A DNA stretch of 64,000 nt from Pseudomonas sp. UYIF39 (lineage in GTDB: Bacteria > Pseudomonadota > Gammaproteobacteria > Pseudomonadales > Pseudomonadaceae), in contig NZ_JALBYU010000007.1 of assembly GCF_029963765.1 (NCBI RefSeq), forward strand, positions 186,001 to 250,000, written 5' to 3'. Positions 56,238 through 64,000 of the stretch are shown here, one piece after another. The position numbers and the translations under genes were made by a program. Under the pieces are notes generated by a model that was given only the letters and a program-made list of their open reading frames with translations, searched no databases and had not been told where the DNA came from. Every line of letters begins with the position of its first letter. Position 1 is the first letter of the stretch.

Positions 56238-56741
56238 ATGACCCAAGTCAAACTGACCACCAACCATGGCGACATCGTCCTGGAACTGAACGCTGAAAAA
56301 GCCCCGATCACCGTGGCCAACTTCATCGAGTACGTCAAAGCCGGTCACTACGAAAACACCGTTTTCCACCGCGTCATCGGTAACTTCATGATCCAGGGCG
56401 GCGGTTTCGAGCCAGGCATGAAAGAAAAGAAAGACAAGCGCCCAAGCATCCAGAACGAAGCCGACAACGGCCTGCCGAACGAGAAGTACACCGTGGCCAT
56501 GGCCCGCACCATGGAGCCGCATTCGGCGTCCGCCCAGTTCTTCATCAACGTGGCTGACAACAGCTTCCTGAACCACAGCGCCAAGACCACTCAGGGCTGG
56601 GGCTACGCGGTATTCGCCAAAGTCGTTGCAGGCACCGACGTGGTCGACAAGATCAAAGGTGTTTCCACCACCATGAAGTCCGGCCACCAGGACGTACCAG
56701 CAGAAGACGTGATCATCGAGAAAGCCGAGATCATTGAGTGA
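56238..56741 (+). CDS. ppiB: Peptidyl-prolyl cis-trans isomerase B (cytosolic cyclophilin)
   Basis: A 167-residue cyclophilin without a signal peptide, so cytosolic. The active-site arginine and phenylalanine are in [15 protein letters not shown], and the [16 protein letters not shown] segment completes the pocket. The stop codon overlaps the lpxH GTG start (GTGA). Confidence 0.95.
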   Translation: MTQVKLTTNHGDIVLELNAEKAPITVANFIEYVKAGHYENTVFHRVIGNFMIQGGGFEPGMKEKKDKRPSIQNEADNGLPNEKYTVAMARTMEPHSASAQFFINVADNSFLNHSAKTTQGWGYAVFAKVVAGTDVVDKIKGVSTTMKSGHQDVPAEDVIIEKAEIIE

Positions 56742-57490
56742 TACTGCTGATTTCAGACTTGCATCTGGAAGAGGAGCGCCCGGACATCAGCCGGGCGTTT
56801 CTGGATTTGCTCGCCGGACGCGCCCGCTCGGCGAGTGCGTTGTACATCCTGGGCGACTTTTTCGAGGCGTGGATTGGCGACGATGCCATGACGCCGTTCC
56901 AGCGTTCCATCTGCCAGGCCCTGCGCGATCTTAGCGACAGCGGCACGGCCATTTTTCTGATGCACGGCAATCGCGACTTCATGCTCGGCCAGGCCTTTTG
57001 CAAACAGGCCGGCTGCACGTTGTTGAAAGACCCGAGTGTCGTGCAGTTTTACGGCGAGCCGGTGCTATTAATGCACGGCGACAGTCTCTGCACCCGCGAC
57101 GAAGCCTATATGAAGCTGCGTCGCTACCTGCGTAACCCGATCACCCTGTTCATCCTGCGGCATCTGCCCTTGGGCACCCGGCATAAACTGGCGCGCAAGT
57201 TGCGCAGTGAAAGCCGCGCGCAGACGCGGATGAAGGCCAATGACATTGTTGATGTCACGCCGGAAGAAGTACCGCGGATCATGCAGGCCCATGGCGTGAA
57301 AACCTTGATCCATGGGCATACCCATCGCCCCGCTATCCACAAGTTGCAGATTGGCGAGCAGGCGGCCAAGCGCATTGTGTTGGGTGATTGGGATCGTCAG
57401 GGGTGGGCGTTGCAGGTGGATGAGCAAGGGTTTGCGTTGGCGCCGTTTGACTTCGCCCCACCGCCGCAACTTGCGGCACCCGCGAACTAA
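56738..57490 (+). CDS. lpxH: UDP-2,3-diacylglucosamine diphosphatase LpxH
   Basis: A 250-residue calcineurin-like metallophosphatase on the inner face of the inner membrane. It makes lipid X in lipid A synthesis. All five metal motifs are present: [32 protein letters not shown] and HGHTHRP. It begins at GTG 56738 overlapping the ppiB stop, so it is coupled to ppiB. It is followed by a long inverted repeat facing convergent emrB. Confidence 0.94.
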   Translation: MILLISDLHLEEERPDISRAFLDLLAGRARSASALYILGDFFEAWIGDDAMTPFQRSICQALRDLSDSGTAIFLMHGNRDFMLGQAFCKQAGCTLLKDPSVVQFYGEPVLLMHGDSLCTRDEAYMKLRRYLRNPITLFILRHLPLGTRHKLARKLRSESRAQTRMKANDIVDVTPEEVPRIMQAHGVKTLIHGHTHRPAIHKLQIGEQAAKRIVLGDWDRQGWALQVDEQGFALAPFDFAPPPQLAAPAN

Positions 57491-57492
57491 CG

Positions 57493-57533
57493 GCCAAACA
57501 CAAAGCCCGCTCCCACAGGGTTTTGTGTTTGGC
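57493..57533. terminator. Inverted repeat between lpxH and emrB
   Basis: Twelve-base exact arms GCCAAACACAAA (57493-57504) and TTTGTGTTTGGC (57522-57533). The 17-base loop contains a REP-like fragment (CCGCTCCCACAGGG). The right arm ends one base before the emrB stop codon. It may end both convergent transcripts although it lacks a long T-run. Confidence 0.55.
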
Positions 57534-59063
57534 TCAATGACCGGAGGCCGCAGGCCCGGCCTTCGCCGCAAACGGCGGTTTCGCCAGCCACACCAGCACA
57601 ATCAAGCCCATGAATGCCCACCCCAGCAACGTGAAGTAATCCACGGTGGAGAGCATGTACGCCTGACTGGTCAGCACATGATCCAGTTGCGCATACGCCG
57701 GATTGCTCGCCCCGCCCAGGCTGTTCAACGCCTCGCGGGTAGCCGGCTCATAGGTGCTGATGCTTTCGCTCATATAGGCGTGGTGCTGATTGGCCCGGCG
57801 AATCCAGATCCAGGTCGTCAACGACGCCGCAAAACTGCCGCCCAAGGTCCGCAGGAACGTCGCCAGGCCCGCGCCGTCGGCGATCTGGCTCGGAGGCAGG
57901 TCCGACATCAGAATGCTCAAGGTCGGCATGAAGAACAGCGCCACGCCGATCCCCATAAACAGCTGTACCAGGGCAATGTGCTGGAAGTCCACTTCATTGG
58001 TAAACCCGGCACGCATGAAGCAGCTCAGGCCAATCGCCAGGAACGCTAGGCCGGCCAGCAGCCGCAGGTCGAATTTGTGTGCGTACTTGCCGACAAACGG
58101 CGACATCAGCACCGGCAGAATACCGATCGGTGCCACCGCCAGCCCCGCCCACGTCGCCGTGTAACCCATTTGGGTTTGCAGCCATTGCGGCAGGATCAGG
58201 TTGATCCCGAAGAACCCGGCGTAACCCAACACCAGCACAATCGTGCCGATGCGGAAGTTGCGGTAAGCGAACAACCGCAGATTGACCACCGGGTGTTTGT
58301 CGGTCATTTCCCAGATCACGAATACCGCCAGCGCGATCACCGAAATGGCCGCGCCGATGAGGATGAAGCTCGACTCGAACCAATCCAGGTCGTTGCCCTT
58401 GTCGAGGATCACCTGCAACGCGCCGACGCCAATGATCAGGCTGATCAAACCGACGTAATCCATCGGCTGATAGCTGGTTTCCACCGGACGCATCTTGAGC
58501 TGCGAACGCACCACCATCACCGCGAAAACACCGATCGGCACGTTGATAAAGAAGATCCACGGCCAGCTATAGCTGTCGGTAATCCAGCCGCCGAGGATGG
58601 GGCCGGCAATCGGCGCCACCACCGTGACCATCGCCAGCAATGCCAGGGCCATGCCACGCCTGGCGGGCGGATAGACGGCAATCAGCAGCGTTTGAGTCAT
58701 CGGGTACAAGGGACCTGCCACCAGACCTTGCAGCACCCGAAAGCCGATCAATTCCGGCATCGACGTCGAGATACCGCACAGAAACGAAGCCAGAACGAAC
58801 AGAATCGTCGCCCAGAGAAACAGCTTCACCTCGCCGAAGCGCCGGCTAAGCCAACCGGTCAGCGGCAGCGCGATGGCATTGCTCACGGCGAACGAAGTAA
58901 TCACCCAAGTGCCCTGCTCCGAACTCACGCCGAGGTTGCCGGAAATCGTCGGCAGCGCCACGTTGGCGATGGTGGTGTCGAGCACTTGCATGAAGGTCGC
59001 CAGCGACAGGCCGATGGTGCTGAGCAACAAGCTGGGCGGCGTAAAAGAGGCGTTATTGCTCAT
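57534..59063 (-). CDS. emrB: Multidrug efflux MFS transporter, DHA2 family (EmrB-like)
   Basis: A 509-residue inner-membrane proton-drug antiporter with about 14 helices. The N-terminal segment FMQVLDTTIANVALPTISGN is the DHA2 motif D1, followed by WVITSFAVSNAIALPLTGWL and motif A-like SRRFGEVKLFL. It works with EmrA and an outer-membrane channel, both encoded upstream. A 210-base gap with a REP doublet separates it from emrA. Close relatives are PA5157-PA5160-type systems, by gene order; the drugs exported are not known. Confidence 0.9.
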   Translation of the reverse strand: MSNNASFTPPSLLLSTIGLSLATFMQVLDTTIANVALPTISGNLGVSSEQGTWVITSFAVSNAIALPLTGWLSRRFGEVKLFLWATILFVLASFLCGISTSMPELIGFRVLQGLVAGPLYPMTQTLLIAVYPPARRGMALALLAMVTVVAPIAGPILGGWITDSYSWPWIFFINVPIGVFAVMVVRSQLKMRPVETSYQPMDYVGLISLIIGVGALQVILDKGNDLDWFESSFILIGAAISVIALAVFVIWEMTDKHPVVNLRLFAYRNFRIGTIVLVLGYAGFFGINLILPQWLQTQMGYTATWAGLAVAPIGILPVLMSPFVGKYAHKFDLRLLAGLAFLAIGLSCFMRAGFTNEVDFQHIALVQLFMGIGVALFFMPTLSILMSDLPPSQIADGAGLATFLRTLGGSFAASLTTWIWIRRANQHHAYMSESISTYEPATREALNSLGGASNPAYAQLDHVLTSQAYMLSTVDYFTLLGWAFMGLIVLVWLAKPPFAAKAGPAASGH

Positions 59064-59131
59064 CGCGAATCCTTTGAGACTTCATTGGCGCTGCACCTGT
59101 TACAGACACAGTTGACCTTGTGGGAGCGAGC

Positions 59132-59257
59132 CTTTGTGGTGAGGGGATTTATCCCCGTTCGGCTGCGAAGCAGTCGTCAACTCATAATGCGGTTGGACTT
59201 TGAAGTGCTGGGGTCGCTTCGCGACCCAACGGGGATAAATCCCCTCGCCACAAAGGG
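59132..59257. repeat. REP doublet inside the emr operon
   Basis: The left arm (59132-59161) contains GTGAGGGGATTTATCCCCGT, and the right arm (59227-59257) is its reverse complement with one mismatch. A short GGTCGC-TTC-GCGACC hairpin sits next to the right arm. It lies between emrA and emrB. Confidence 0.88.
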
Positions 59258-59273
59258 TCGGTGTGATGGCGAA

Positions 59274-60491
59274 TCAGCGTTGAACGGTTTTGCTGACCGC
59301 AGCGCTGTTGTCATGGATCAACTGAGTGATCATCGCGTCGGCCTCGGCCAACTGACGGTCATAGACATTGGTGCTGAACGAAGCCTTTTGTGGCGGTTGT
59401 TGCGCCAGCACCGGACCGCTCTGGTCACGCAGGTTCACATCGACCTGAGTCGACAGGCCGACCCGCAACGGGTGCTTGGCCAGTTCTTCGGCGTTGATGT
59501 GAATCCGCACCGGCACCCGCTGGACGATCTTGATCCAGTTACCGGTGGCGTTTTGCGCGGGCAGCAGGGCAAACGCGCTGCCGGTACCGGCGCCGAGGCT
59601 GTCGATGGTGCCGCTGAACTTCACATCCCTGCCGTAGAGGTCGGCTTCGATGTCCACCGGCTGCCCGATGCGCATGTCACGCAGTTGGGTTTCCTTGAAG
59701 TTGGCGTCGATCCACAGCTGATCCAGCGGGATAACTGCCATCAATGCGGTGCCCGGCTGGACGCGTTGGCCCAGTTGTACCGAGCGCTTGGCCACATAAC
59801 CGGTGACCGGCGCGATCAAGGTGCTGCGCGAGTTATTCAGGTAAGCCTGACGCAATTGCGCGGCAGCGGACATCACGTCCGGGTGCGACGAGACCACGGT
59901 GTCATCCACCAAAGCACTGGTGGTTTTCAGTTGCTGTTTGGCGTTGGCCAGGGCGTTTTGCGCCGAGGTCAGGTCGTCGCGAGCATGGGACAGTTCTTCC
60001 TGGGAAATCGCCCCGCCAGCGGCGAGGTTCTTCCGGCGATTGAAGTTGTCCTGCGCCTTTTGCACTTCAGCCTGTTGGGCGTTGACCTGGGCTTTCATGC
60101 CGTCGACGTTGCTGTACAAACCGCGAACCTGACGCACGGTGCGGGCCAGATTGGCCTGGGCACTTTGCAGACCGACTTCGGCGTCGTTCGGATCGAAGTT
60201 GATCAGCACCTGACCTTCGTGAACCAGGTCGCCATCGTCGGCGCCAATGCTGACTACGGTGCCGGTGACCAACGGAGTGATTTCCACCACATTGCCGTTC
60301 ACATAGGCGTCGTCGGTGCTTTCGATCCAGCGCCCGTAGAATTCGTGATAACCCCAGACGCCAACACCGGCAAGGATCACCACGATCGCCAACACCACCA
60401 GCATGACTTTGCGTTTGCGCGGGTTGCTGGTGTCTTGAGTGTTGTCAGACGCTTTATCAGTTGGAGCAGGAGTTGTATCGGCAGTGGCCAT
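59274..60491 (-). CDS. emrA: Efflux periplasmic adaptor, EmrA/HlyD family
   Basis: A 405-residue membrane-fusion protein. A single N-terminal helix (VMLVVLAIVVILAGVGVWGY, about 29-48) anchors it in the inner membrane. The lipoyl domain is seen in DDAYVNGNVVEITPLVTGTV, with a long alpha-hairpin coiled coil (about 95-205) and the second lipoyl half (TLIAPVTGYVAKRSVQLGQR). It bridges EmrB and the outer-membrane channel. It lies 15 bases after the channel gene. Confidence 0.9.
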   Translation of the reverse strand: MATADTTPAPTDKASDNTQDTSNPRKRKVMLVVLAIVVILAGVGVWGYHEFYGRWIESTDDAYVNGNVVEITPLVTGTVVSIGADDGDLVHEGQVLINFDPNDAEVGLQSAQANLARTVRQVRGLYSNVDGMKAQVNAQQAEVQKAQDNFNRRKNLAAGGAISQEELSHARDDLTSAQNALANAKQQLKTTSALVDDTVVSSHPDVMSAAAQLRQAYLNNSRSTLIAPVTGYVAKRSVQLGQRVQPGTALMAVIPLDQLWIDANFKETQLRDMRIGQPVDIEADLYGRDVKFSGTIDSLGAGTGSAFALLPAQNATGNWIKIVQRVPVRIHINAEELAKHPLRVGLSTQVDVNLRDQSGPVLAQQPPQKASFSTNVYDRQLAEADAMITQLIHDNSAAVSKTVQR

Positions 60492-60506
60492 GACAAGTAC
60501 CTTGAA

Positions 60507-61976
60507 TTAGTTGTGCTGCGTGGCTGGGGTTGCGTTGGCTGCGGTCAGGGTTTCACCCTGAAAACCGCCGCCCAGCGCCTGCATCAGTTGGATCGACAGG
60601 TCGATCTGCTCGGCATTCAGGTTGGCCAGCTGACGCTGGGCCTGGAGCAATTGTTGCTCGATGCTGAGCACGTCCAGGTAATTGCCGATGCCGGAACCGT
60701 AGCGTTGGACCACGGTGTTGTAAGAATCCTGGGCAATGTCGGTGGCGTGCTGTTGAGCGCCGATCTGCCGGCCGATGTCGCGCAACTGGTTGATGGTGTC
60801 GCTGACATCACCCAGGGCTTTCACCAGGCTTTTGTTGTACTGCGCCACCGCGAGGTCGTAATCGGCGTCGCGGGAATCGAGGTTGGCACGCAGGCGGCCG
60901 CCGTCGAAAATCGGCACCGAGATCGTCGGCGCAATATTGAAGAAACGACTGGCCGATCCGAACATCGCATCGCCCAGCAAAGATTCGGCACCGGCCGCAG
61001 CGCTAAGGTTCAAGTTTGGATAGAACTGGGTTTTGCCGGCGTCGATGTTCTTGCTCGCCGCCTCGACCCGCCAACGCGCGGCCACCAGGTCCGGACGACG
61101 ACCGAGCAACTCGGCCGGCAACACCGATGGCAACGCTACAGCGCTGGCTTGAAGGATTTTCGGCCGGGCGATTTCATTGCCGCGATCCGGGCCTTTACCG
61201 AGCAAGACGGCCAAAGCGATTTTCGCGCTTTGCAGGCGTTTCTCGGCGTCGATCAGGCTGGCTTCGGACGTGGCTTCCAGGCTTTCGGTTTGCTGGAACT
61301 GGTACTGACTGTCGATCCCCGAGCTCAGTCGACGTTGGCTCAGGTCGAGCATTTGCTTGGTGCGTTTGAGGTCTTCACTGGCCAGGTCGTAGACGATGTG
61401 TGCCTGACCCAGATCGCTGTAGGCGCGAGCGACGTCGGCGGACAACGTCAGCTGAGCGGCCTGTTGATCGACTTCGGCAGCACGGGCCTGACCCAGTGCA
61501 GCTTCCCAGGCATCACGCTGACCGCCCCAGAGGTCGAAGTTGTAATTGAAACTGGCACTGATGTTGCGCACGGTGGAATAAGTGCCGCCCTGCCCGTTCG
61601 GGTCCTGATCCCGGGCCAGACGCGAACGGCTGACACCAGCGCTGGCATCGAGGGTGGGCATGCGGGCGGCGTCGGCGGCATAGGCGGCGGCGCTGGCCTG
61701 GTGAGCACGGGCGTCGGCGATTTGCATGTCGGGGCTGTCGTGCAGGGCTTCGCGGATCAAGCCGTCGAGCTGTGGGTCGCCGAGGCTTTTCCACCAGTCG
61801 CTTTTCGGCCAGGCCGCGGGCGACAGAGTTACACCGCTGAGGGATTGCCCGGCCTTGAGGTTTTTCGCATCGAGGCTTTTGCCTTCAGTGGTCAGGCCAC
61901 TGTAGCTGGCGCAACCGGCCAGGGTCATGGCCGCCAGCACCAGGCTCAGTCCGGTCCGCAGGGTTTTACTGCTCAT
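60507..61976 (-). CDS. Outer-membrane efflux lipoprotein, NodT/OprM family
   Basis: A 489-residue TolC-like channel. The lipobox LAGC (about 19-22) predicts lipid modification. The two OEP repeats of the family follow, e.g. WWKSLGDPQLDGLIREALHD and FYPNLNLSAAAGAESL, then VVQRYGSGIGNYLDVLSIEQ. Its start overlaps the marR stop by four bases (ATGA). In the operon marR-OMF-emrA-emrB it gives a complete tripartite pump. Confidence 0.9.
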   Translation of the reverse strand: MSSKTLRTGLSLVLAAMTLAGCASYSGLTTEGKSLDAKNLKAGQSLSGVTLSPAAWPKSDWWKSLGDPQLDGLIREALHDSPDMQIADARAHQASAAAYAADAARMPTLDASAGVSRSRLARDQDPNGQGGTYSTVRNISASFNYNFDLWGGQRDAWEAALGQARAAEVDQQAAQLTLSADVARAYSDLGQAHIVYDLASEDLKRTKQMLDLSQRRLSSGIDSQYQFQQTESLEATSEASLIDAEKRLQSAKIALAVLLGKGPDRGNEIARPKILQASAVALPSVLPAELLGRRPDLVAARWRVEAASKNIDAGKTQFYPNLNLSAAAGAESLLGDAMFGSASRFFNIAPTISVPIFDGGRLRANLDSRDADYDLAVAQYNKSLVKALGDVSDTINQLRDIGRQIGAQQHATDIAQDSYNTVVQRYGSGIGNYLDVLSIEQQLLQAQRQLANLNAEQIDLSIQLMQALGGGFQGETLTAANATPATQHN

Positions 61977-62446
61977 TTGTCACCTACCCGCAGCAGGGTG
62001 ATCGAGTCACCGGCTGCCACCAAAATTTTCTTCAGGATCTGTTCGAGGGTTTTCAACTCCTCTGGGGTGATCGCGCCAGCCAGTTCATTCATGGCGTCGG
62101 CGCCGATCTCCGGCAGGCGGTCAGTCAACTGCTGGCCTTGCTCGGTCAGCACCAGCTGAACCTGACGGCGGTCCGCCTCGGAGCGTTGGCGGGCGAGGAA
62201 GCCTTTCTGTTCCAGACGATCGAGCATGCGGGTCATCGAACCGCTATCCAGCGACAGGTGACGGCACAGCTCGGCCGGGGTATCGACGCCGAATTGGGCC
62301 ATGATGATCAGCACTTTGAACTGCGCGGCGGTGATGCCGTGGGGTTCCATGTGCGTGTCGATGATCCGGTCCTTGAGCAGCGCAGCGCGCCCGAGCAGGA
62401 GACCGAGATGGCAAGTGTGGAATGCGTCTGGGGTGAAATGTTTCAT
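61973..62446 (-). CDS. MarR-family transcriptional regulator of the efflux operon
   Basis: A 157-residue winged-helix repressor. The DNA-binding part is TPAELCRHLSLDSGSMTRML, with the wing in RQRSEADRRQVQLVLTEQGQ. It is the first gene of the operon. Two perfect CTGCCTAGGCAG palindromes in its promoter are the natural operator. A drug-like ligand would release it and induce the pump; ligand unknown. Confidence 0.92.
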   Translation of the reverse strand: MKHFTPDAFHTCHLGLLLGRAALLKDRIIDTHMEPHGITAAQFKVLIIMAQFGVDTPAELCRHLSLDSGSMTRMLDRLEQKGFLARQRSEADRRQVQLVLTEQGQQLTDRLPEIGADAMNELAGAITPEELKTLEQILKKILVAAGDSITLLRVGDK

Positions 62447-62461
62447 CTGACCACCAATTAG

Positions 62462-62506
62462 CTGCCTAGGCAGAGAATGTATGACGAGATGTTACTGCCT
62501 AGGCAG
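62462..62506. promoter_or_regulatory. Twin MarR operators
   Basis: The perfect 12-base palindrome CTGCCTAGGCAG occurs at 62462-62473 and again at 62495-62506, 33 bases apart (about three helical turns). Each copy is followed by (A/C)GAATGT, so the repeat is also direct. The right copy fills the spacer between -35 and -10; the left copy lies just after the transcription start. Confidence 0.75.
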
Positions 62507-62516
62507 CGAATGTCAA
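62489..62516 (-). promoter_or_regulatory. Sigma-70 promoter of marR-OMF-emrAB
   Basis: On the minus strand, a perfect -35 TTGACA (62511-62516), a 16-base spacer and -10 TAACAT (62489-62494). Transcription should begin near 62482, leaving a leader of about 36 bases. Confidence 0.65.
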
Positions 62517-62565
62517 CGTAATAGTTAGGGTGCTTGCTATTTAGTTGATAAACGGCGACCCACAA

Positions 62566-62724
62566 TCCCTGTGGCGAGGGGGTTTATCAGAACGCCGCAC
62601 CGCCCCGTTCGGCGGCGCAGCAGTCGTCGCTTTTAGATGTGTAGGGGTTCAGAAGGAGTGGAGTTGCAGCTGAGGGGGGGCCGCTACGCGGCCCAACGGG
62701 GGTAAACCCCCTCGCCACAGGGGA
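62566..62724. repeat. REP doublet between the emr operon and tamB
   Basis: The left arm (from 62566) reads TCCCTGTGGCGAGGGGGTTT, and the right arm (62699-62724) is its reverse complement with a one-base slip. It is the same REP class as 59132-59257. A GGGCCGC-TAC-GCGGCCC hairpin lies at about 62678-62694. Confidence 0.85.
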
Positions 62725-62745
62725 CCGTGCCCGATCAGGAGGGGT

Positions 62746-64000
62746 TTAGAAATCCCGCTTGTAGAAGATGTCCAGCGAACTGGCCACGCCGCCCGCCGCT
62801 TCGAGGTAAACCTTCTTGCTCAGCTTGTAACGCAAGGCGATGGTGTTGGCCGGCTCGAACACGCCAACGCCATAACGCAGGCTGAGCTTCTCGGAGAGGT
62901 TGCCGCTGGCCACCACGCTGGTTGCATTGCCGCTGCCTTGGGTATCGAGCTGGAAATCCTGAATGCCCAGGTCCTTGGCCAACCCGCTGGTCACACCGGA
63001 ACTGCCCATCAAGCCCAACCCGAGCGCCGCTTGGGCGAGCATGTTGTTGTCCTCACCGCTGGTACTCAGCGGACGCCCCAGCACCAGATAGGACAACGCC
63101 TGCTCCTGACTCATCGCCGGCTCGGAGAAGATCTGTGTGGTCGGCTGCTCGGCGCTGCCGCTCAGGCGAATGCCGGCGATCACGTCGTCGGTCTGGCGAA
63201 TCGCTTCGATGTCCAGATACGGCTGGTCAATTGGGCCGGCAAACAACAAGCGCGCCCGGCGCACGGTCAATCGCTGACCGTAGGCGCGATAACGCCCATC
63301 GTTGAGCCAGAGCTCGCCGCGGGTGTCCATGTTGTCGCCAATGTGCACATGACCTTGCAGGTTGGCGGTCAGGCCAAACCCGGCAAAGCTGAGTTTGTCC
63401 TGCCCGACCACCACATCGATGTCCATCGCCATGGCCATCGGGGGTTTGCCCTCTTCGGTCTGCTGGCCGACGATCACCGTGTCACTGGACACCTTGACCG
63501 TCGAGGGCGGCAACTCACGCACGGTGATTTCGCCTTTTGGCACCAGCACCTTGCCGGTGATCGCCAGTTTGTCGTCCTTCATCGAAATCTTCAGGTCCGG
63601 CGCCATTTCCAGCTTGGCGTACGGCTCGACGGTGACGGGCAATTGCGTGCCTTTGAGCGCCAGGTCCACCACCAACGCCTGACCCCAGGCGATGTTGCCG
63701 CTCAAAGTGCCCTGCCCAGTCTTGCCACTTTTCCAGCCGCCGTTCAACTGCACGGTTTCGCCGGCAATCACGGCTTGAAGTTGCAGCGCTTCGAGGTCCA
63801 TCGGCAGTTCAGGCCCGGAAATCTCGCCGTCGCTGAGCAGCAGATTGCCGTTGACCTGCGGCGCCAGCAGCGTACCTGCGAGCGTGCCGCTGCCATTCAA
63901 ACGACCGGTCAGTTTCTCGACCATCGGCACGAATGGCCGCGCCACCGACAGGTCCAGACCACTCAGGCGGAACGAGCCGGTCAGTGGTTTGTCCTTCGGC
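62746..64000 (-). CDS. tamB: Translocation and assembly module subunit TamB, C-terminal part
   Basis: About 418 C-terminal residues of a much longer protein that begins right of the window; the frame is open to the edge. TamB is an inner-membrane-anchored, beta-helical periplasmic bridge that works with TamA and takes part in outer-membrane protein and lipid transport. The C-terminal DUF490/TamB domain is clear: GQRLTVRRARLLFAGPIDQP, EPAMSQEQALSYLVLGRPLS, and SEKLSLRYGVGVFEPANTIA. The final residues YKRDF form a beta-strand-like end. Confidence 0.9.
   Translation of the reverse strand, partial: PKDKPLTGSFRLSGLDLSVARPFVPMVEKLTGRLNGSGTLAGTLLAPQVNGNLLLSDGEISGPELPMDLEALQLQAVIAGETVQLNGGWKSGKTGQGTLSGNIAWGQALVVDLALKGTQLPVTVEPYAKLEMAPDLKISMKDDKLAITGKVLVPKGEITVRELPPSTVKVSSDTVIVGQQTEEGKPPMAMAMDIDVVVGQDKLSFAGFGLTANLQGHVHIGDNMDTRGELWLNDGRYRAYGQRLTVRRARLLFAGPIDQPYLDIEAIRQTDDVIAGIRLSGSAEQPTTQIFSEPAMSQEQALSYLVLGRPLSTSGEDNNMLAQAALGLGLMGSSGVTSGLAKDLGIQDFQLDTQGSGNATSVVASGNLSEKLSLRYGVGVFEPANTIALRYKLSKKVYLEAAGGVASSLDIFYKRDF

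Noticed and set aside
58077..62159. A 1360-codon plus-strand open frame across the efflux operon
   Set aside because: It runs antisense through emrB, emrA, the outer-membrane channel and marR, all with clear motifs. High-GC codon use leaves the opposite frame free of stops. It has no family signature.

Overview
The window looks like core chromosome from a fluorescens-group Pseudomonas. Supporting signs are the gene order, the fused NuoCD subunit, the pairing of a homodimeric with a monomeric isocitrate dehydrogenase, high-GC codon use, and short palindromic REP doublets of the kinds common in that group. I see no rRNA, tRNA, CRISPR array, prophage or intact insertion sequence.

Layout. 1-1.5 kb: end of a YbiB/TrpD2-like gene, then yqjG. 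1.6-9.1 kb, minus strand: ftsK-lolA-rarA-crcB-serS-cysG. 9.4-15.6 kb: trxB, then the two N-degron tagging enzymes aat and bpt, infA, and facing them the matching protease and adaptor clpA-clpS, with cspD divergent from clpS. 15.6-28 kb: the isocitrate node (icd and monomeric idh, divergent; aceA 7 kb on), interleaved with nudJ-mnmA-hflD-purB, roxA, a GNAT gene and a small exported secretin-like gene. 28.4-43.3 kb: the 13-gene complex I operon nuoA-N. 43.4-44.5 kb: a GNAT gene and a small low-GC patch with gene remnants. 44.5-52.8 kb: a six-gene ABC importer of the GlpSTPQUV (glycerol/polyol) type and a divergent sigma-54 activator. 52.9-57.5 kb: cysS, glnS, ppiB, lpxH. 57.5-62.5 kb: an EmrAB tripartite efflux operon with its MarR regulator. 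The right edge holds the C-terminal part of tamB.

How the parts work together. The N-degron genes form a nearly complete tag-recognise-degrade pathway in 5 kb. The icd/idh/aceA set controls the split between the TCA cycle and the glyoxylate shunt. The ABC operon has a near-consensus sigma-54 promoter and an upstream array of TGAACA half-sites, so the adjacent activator very probably controls it. The efflux operon has twin perfect palindromes over the marR promoter, one of them filling the -35/-10 spacer, which fits autorepression.

I found no wholly new system. The observation most worth following is in the GlpST importer: one ATPase has lost the LSGGQ signature and the other has lost the H-loop histidine, so the pair should form one complete and one degenerate ATP site. 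Next are the roughly 370-base structured leader and palindrome of aceA, the sigma-54 control region, the MarR operators, and an orphan antitoxin-like ORF. Start codons were chosen from ribosome-binding sites and family length. No database search was possible.
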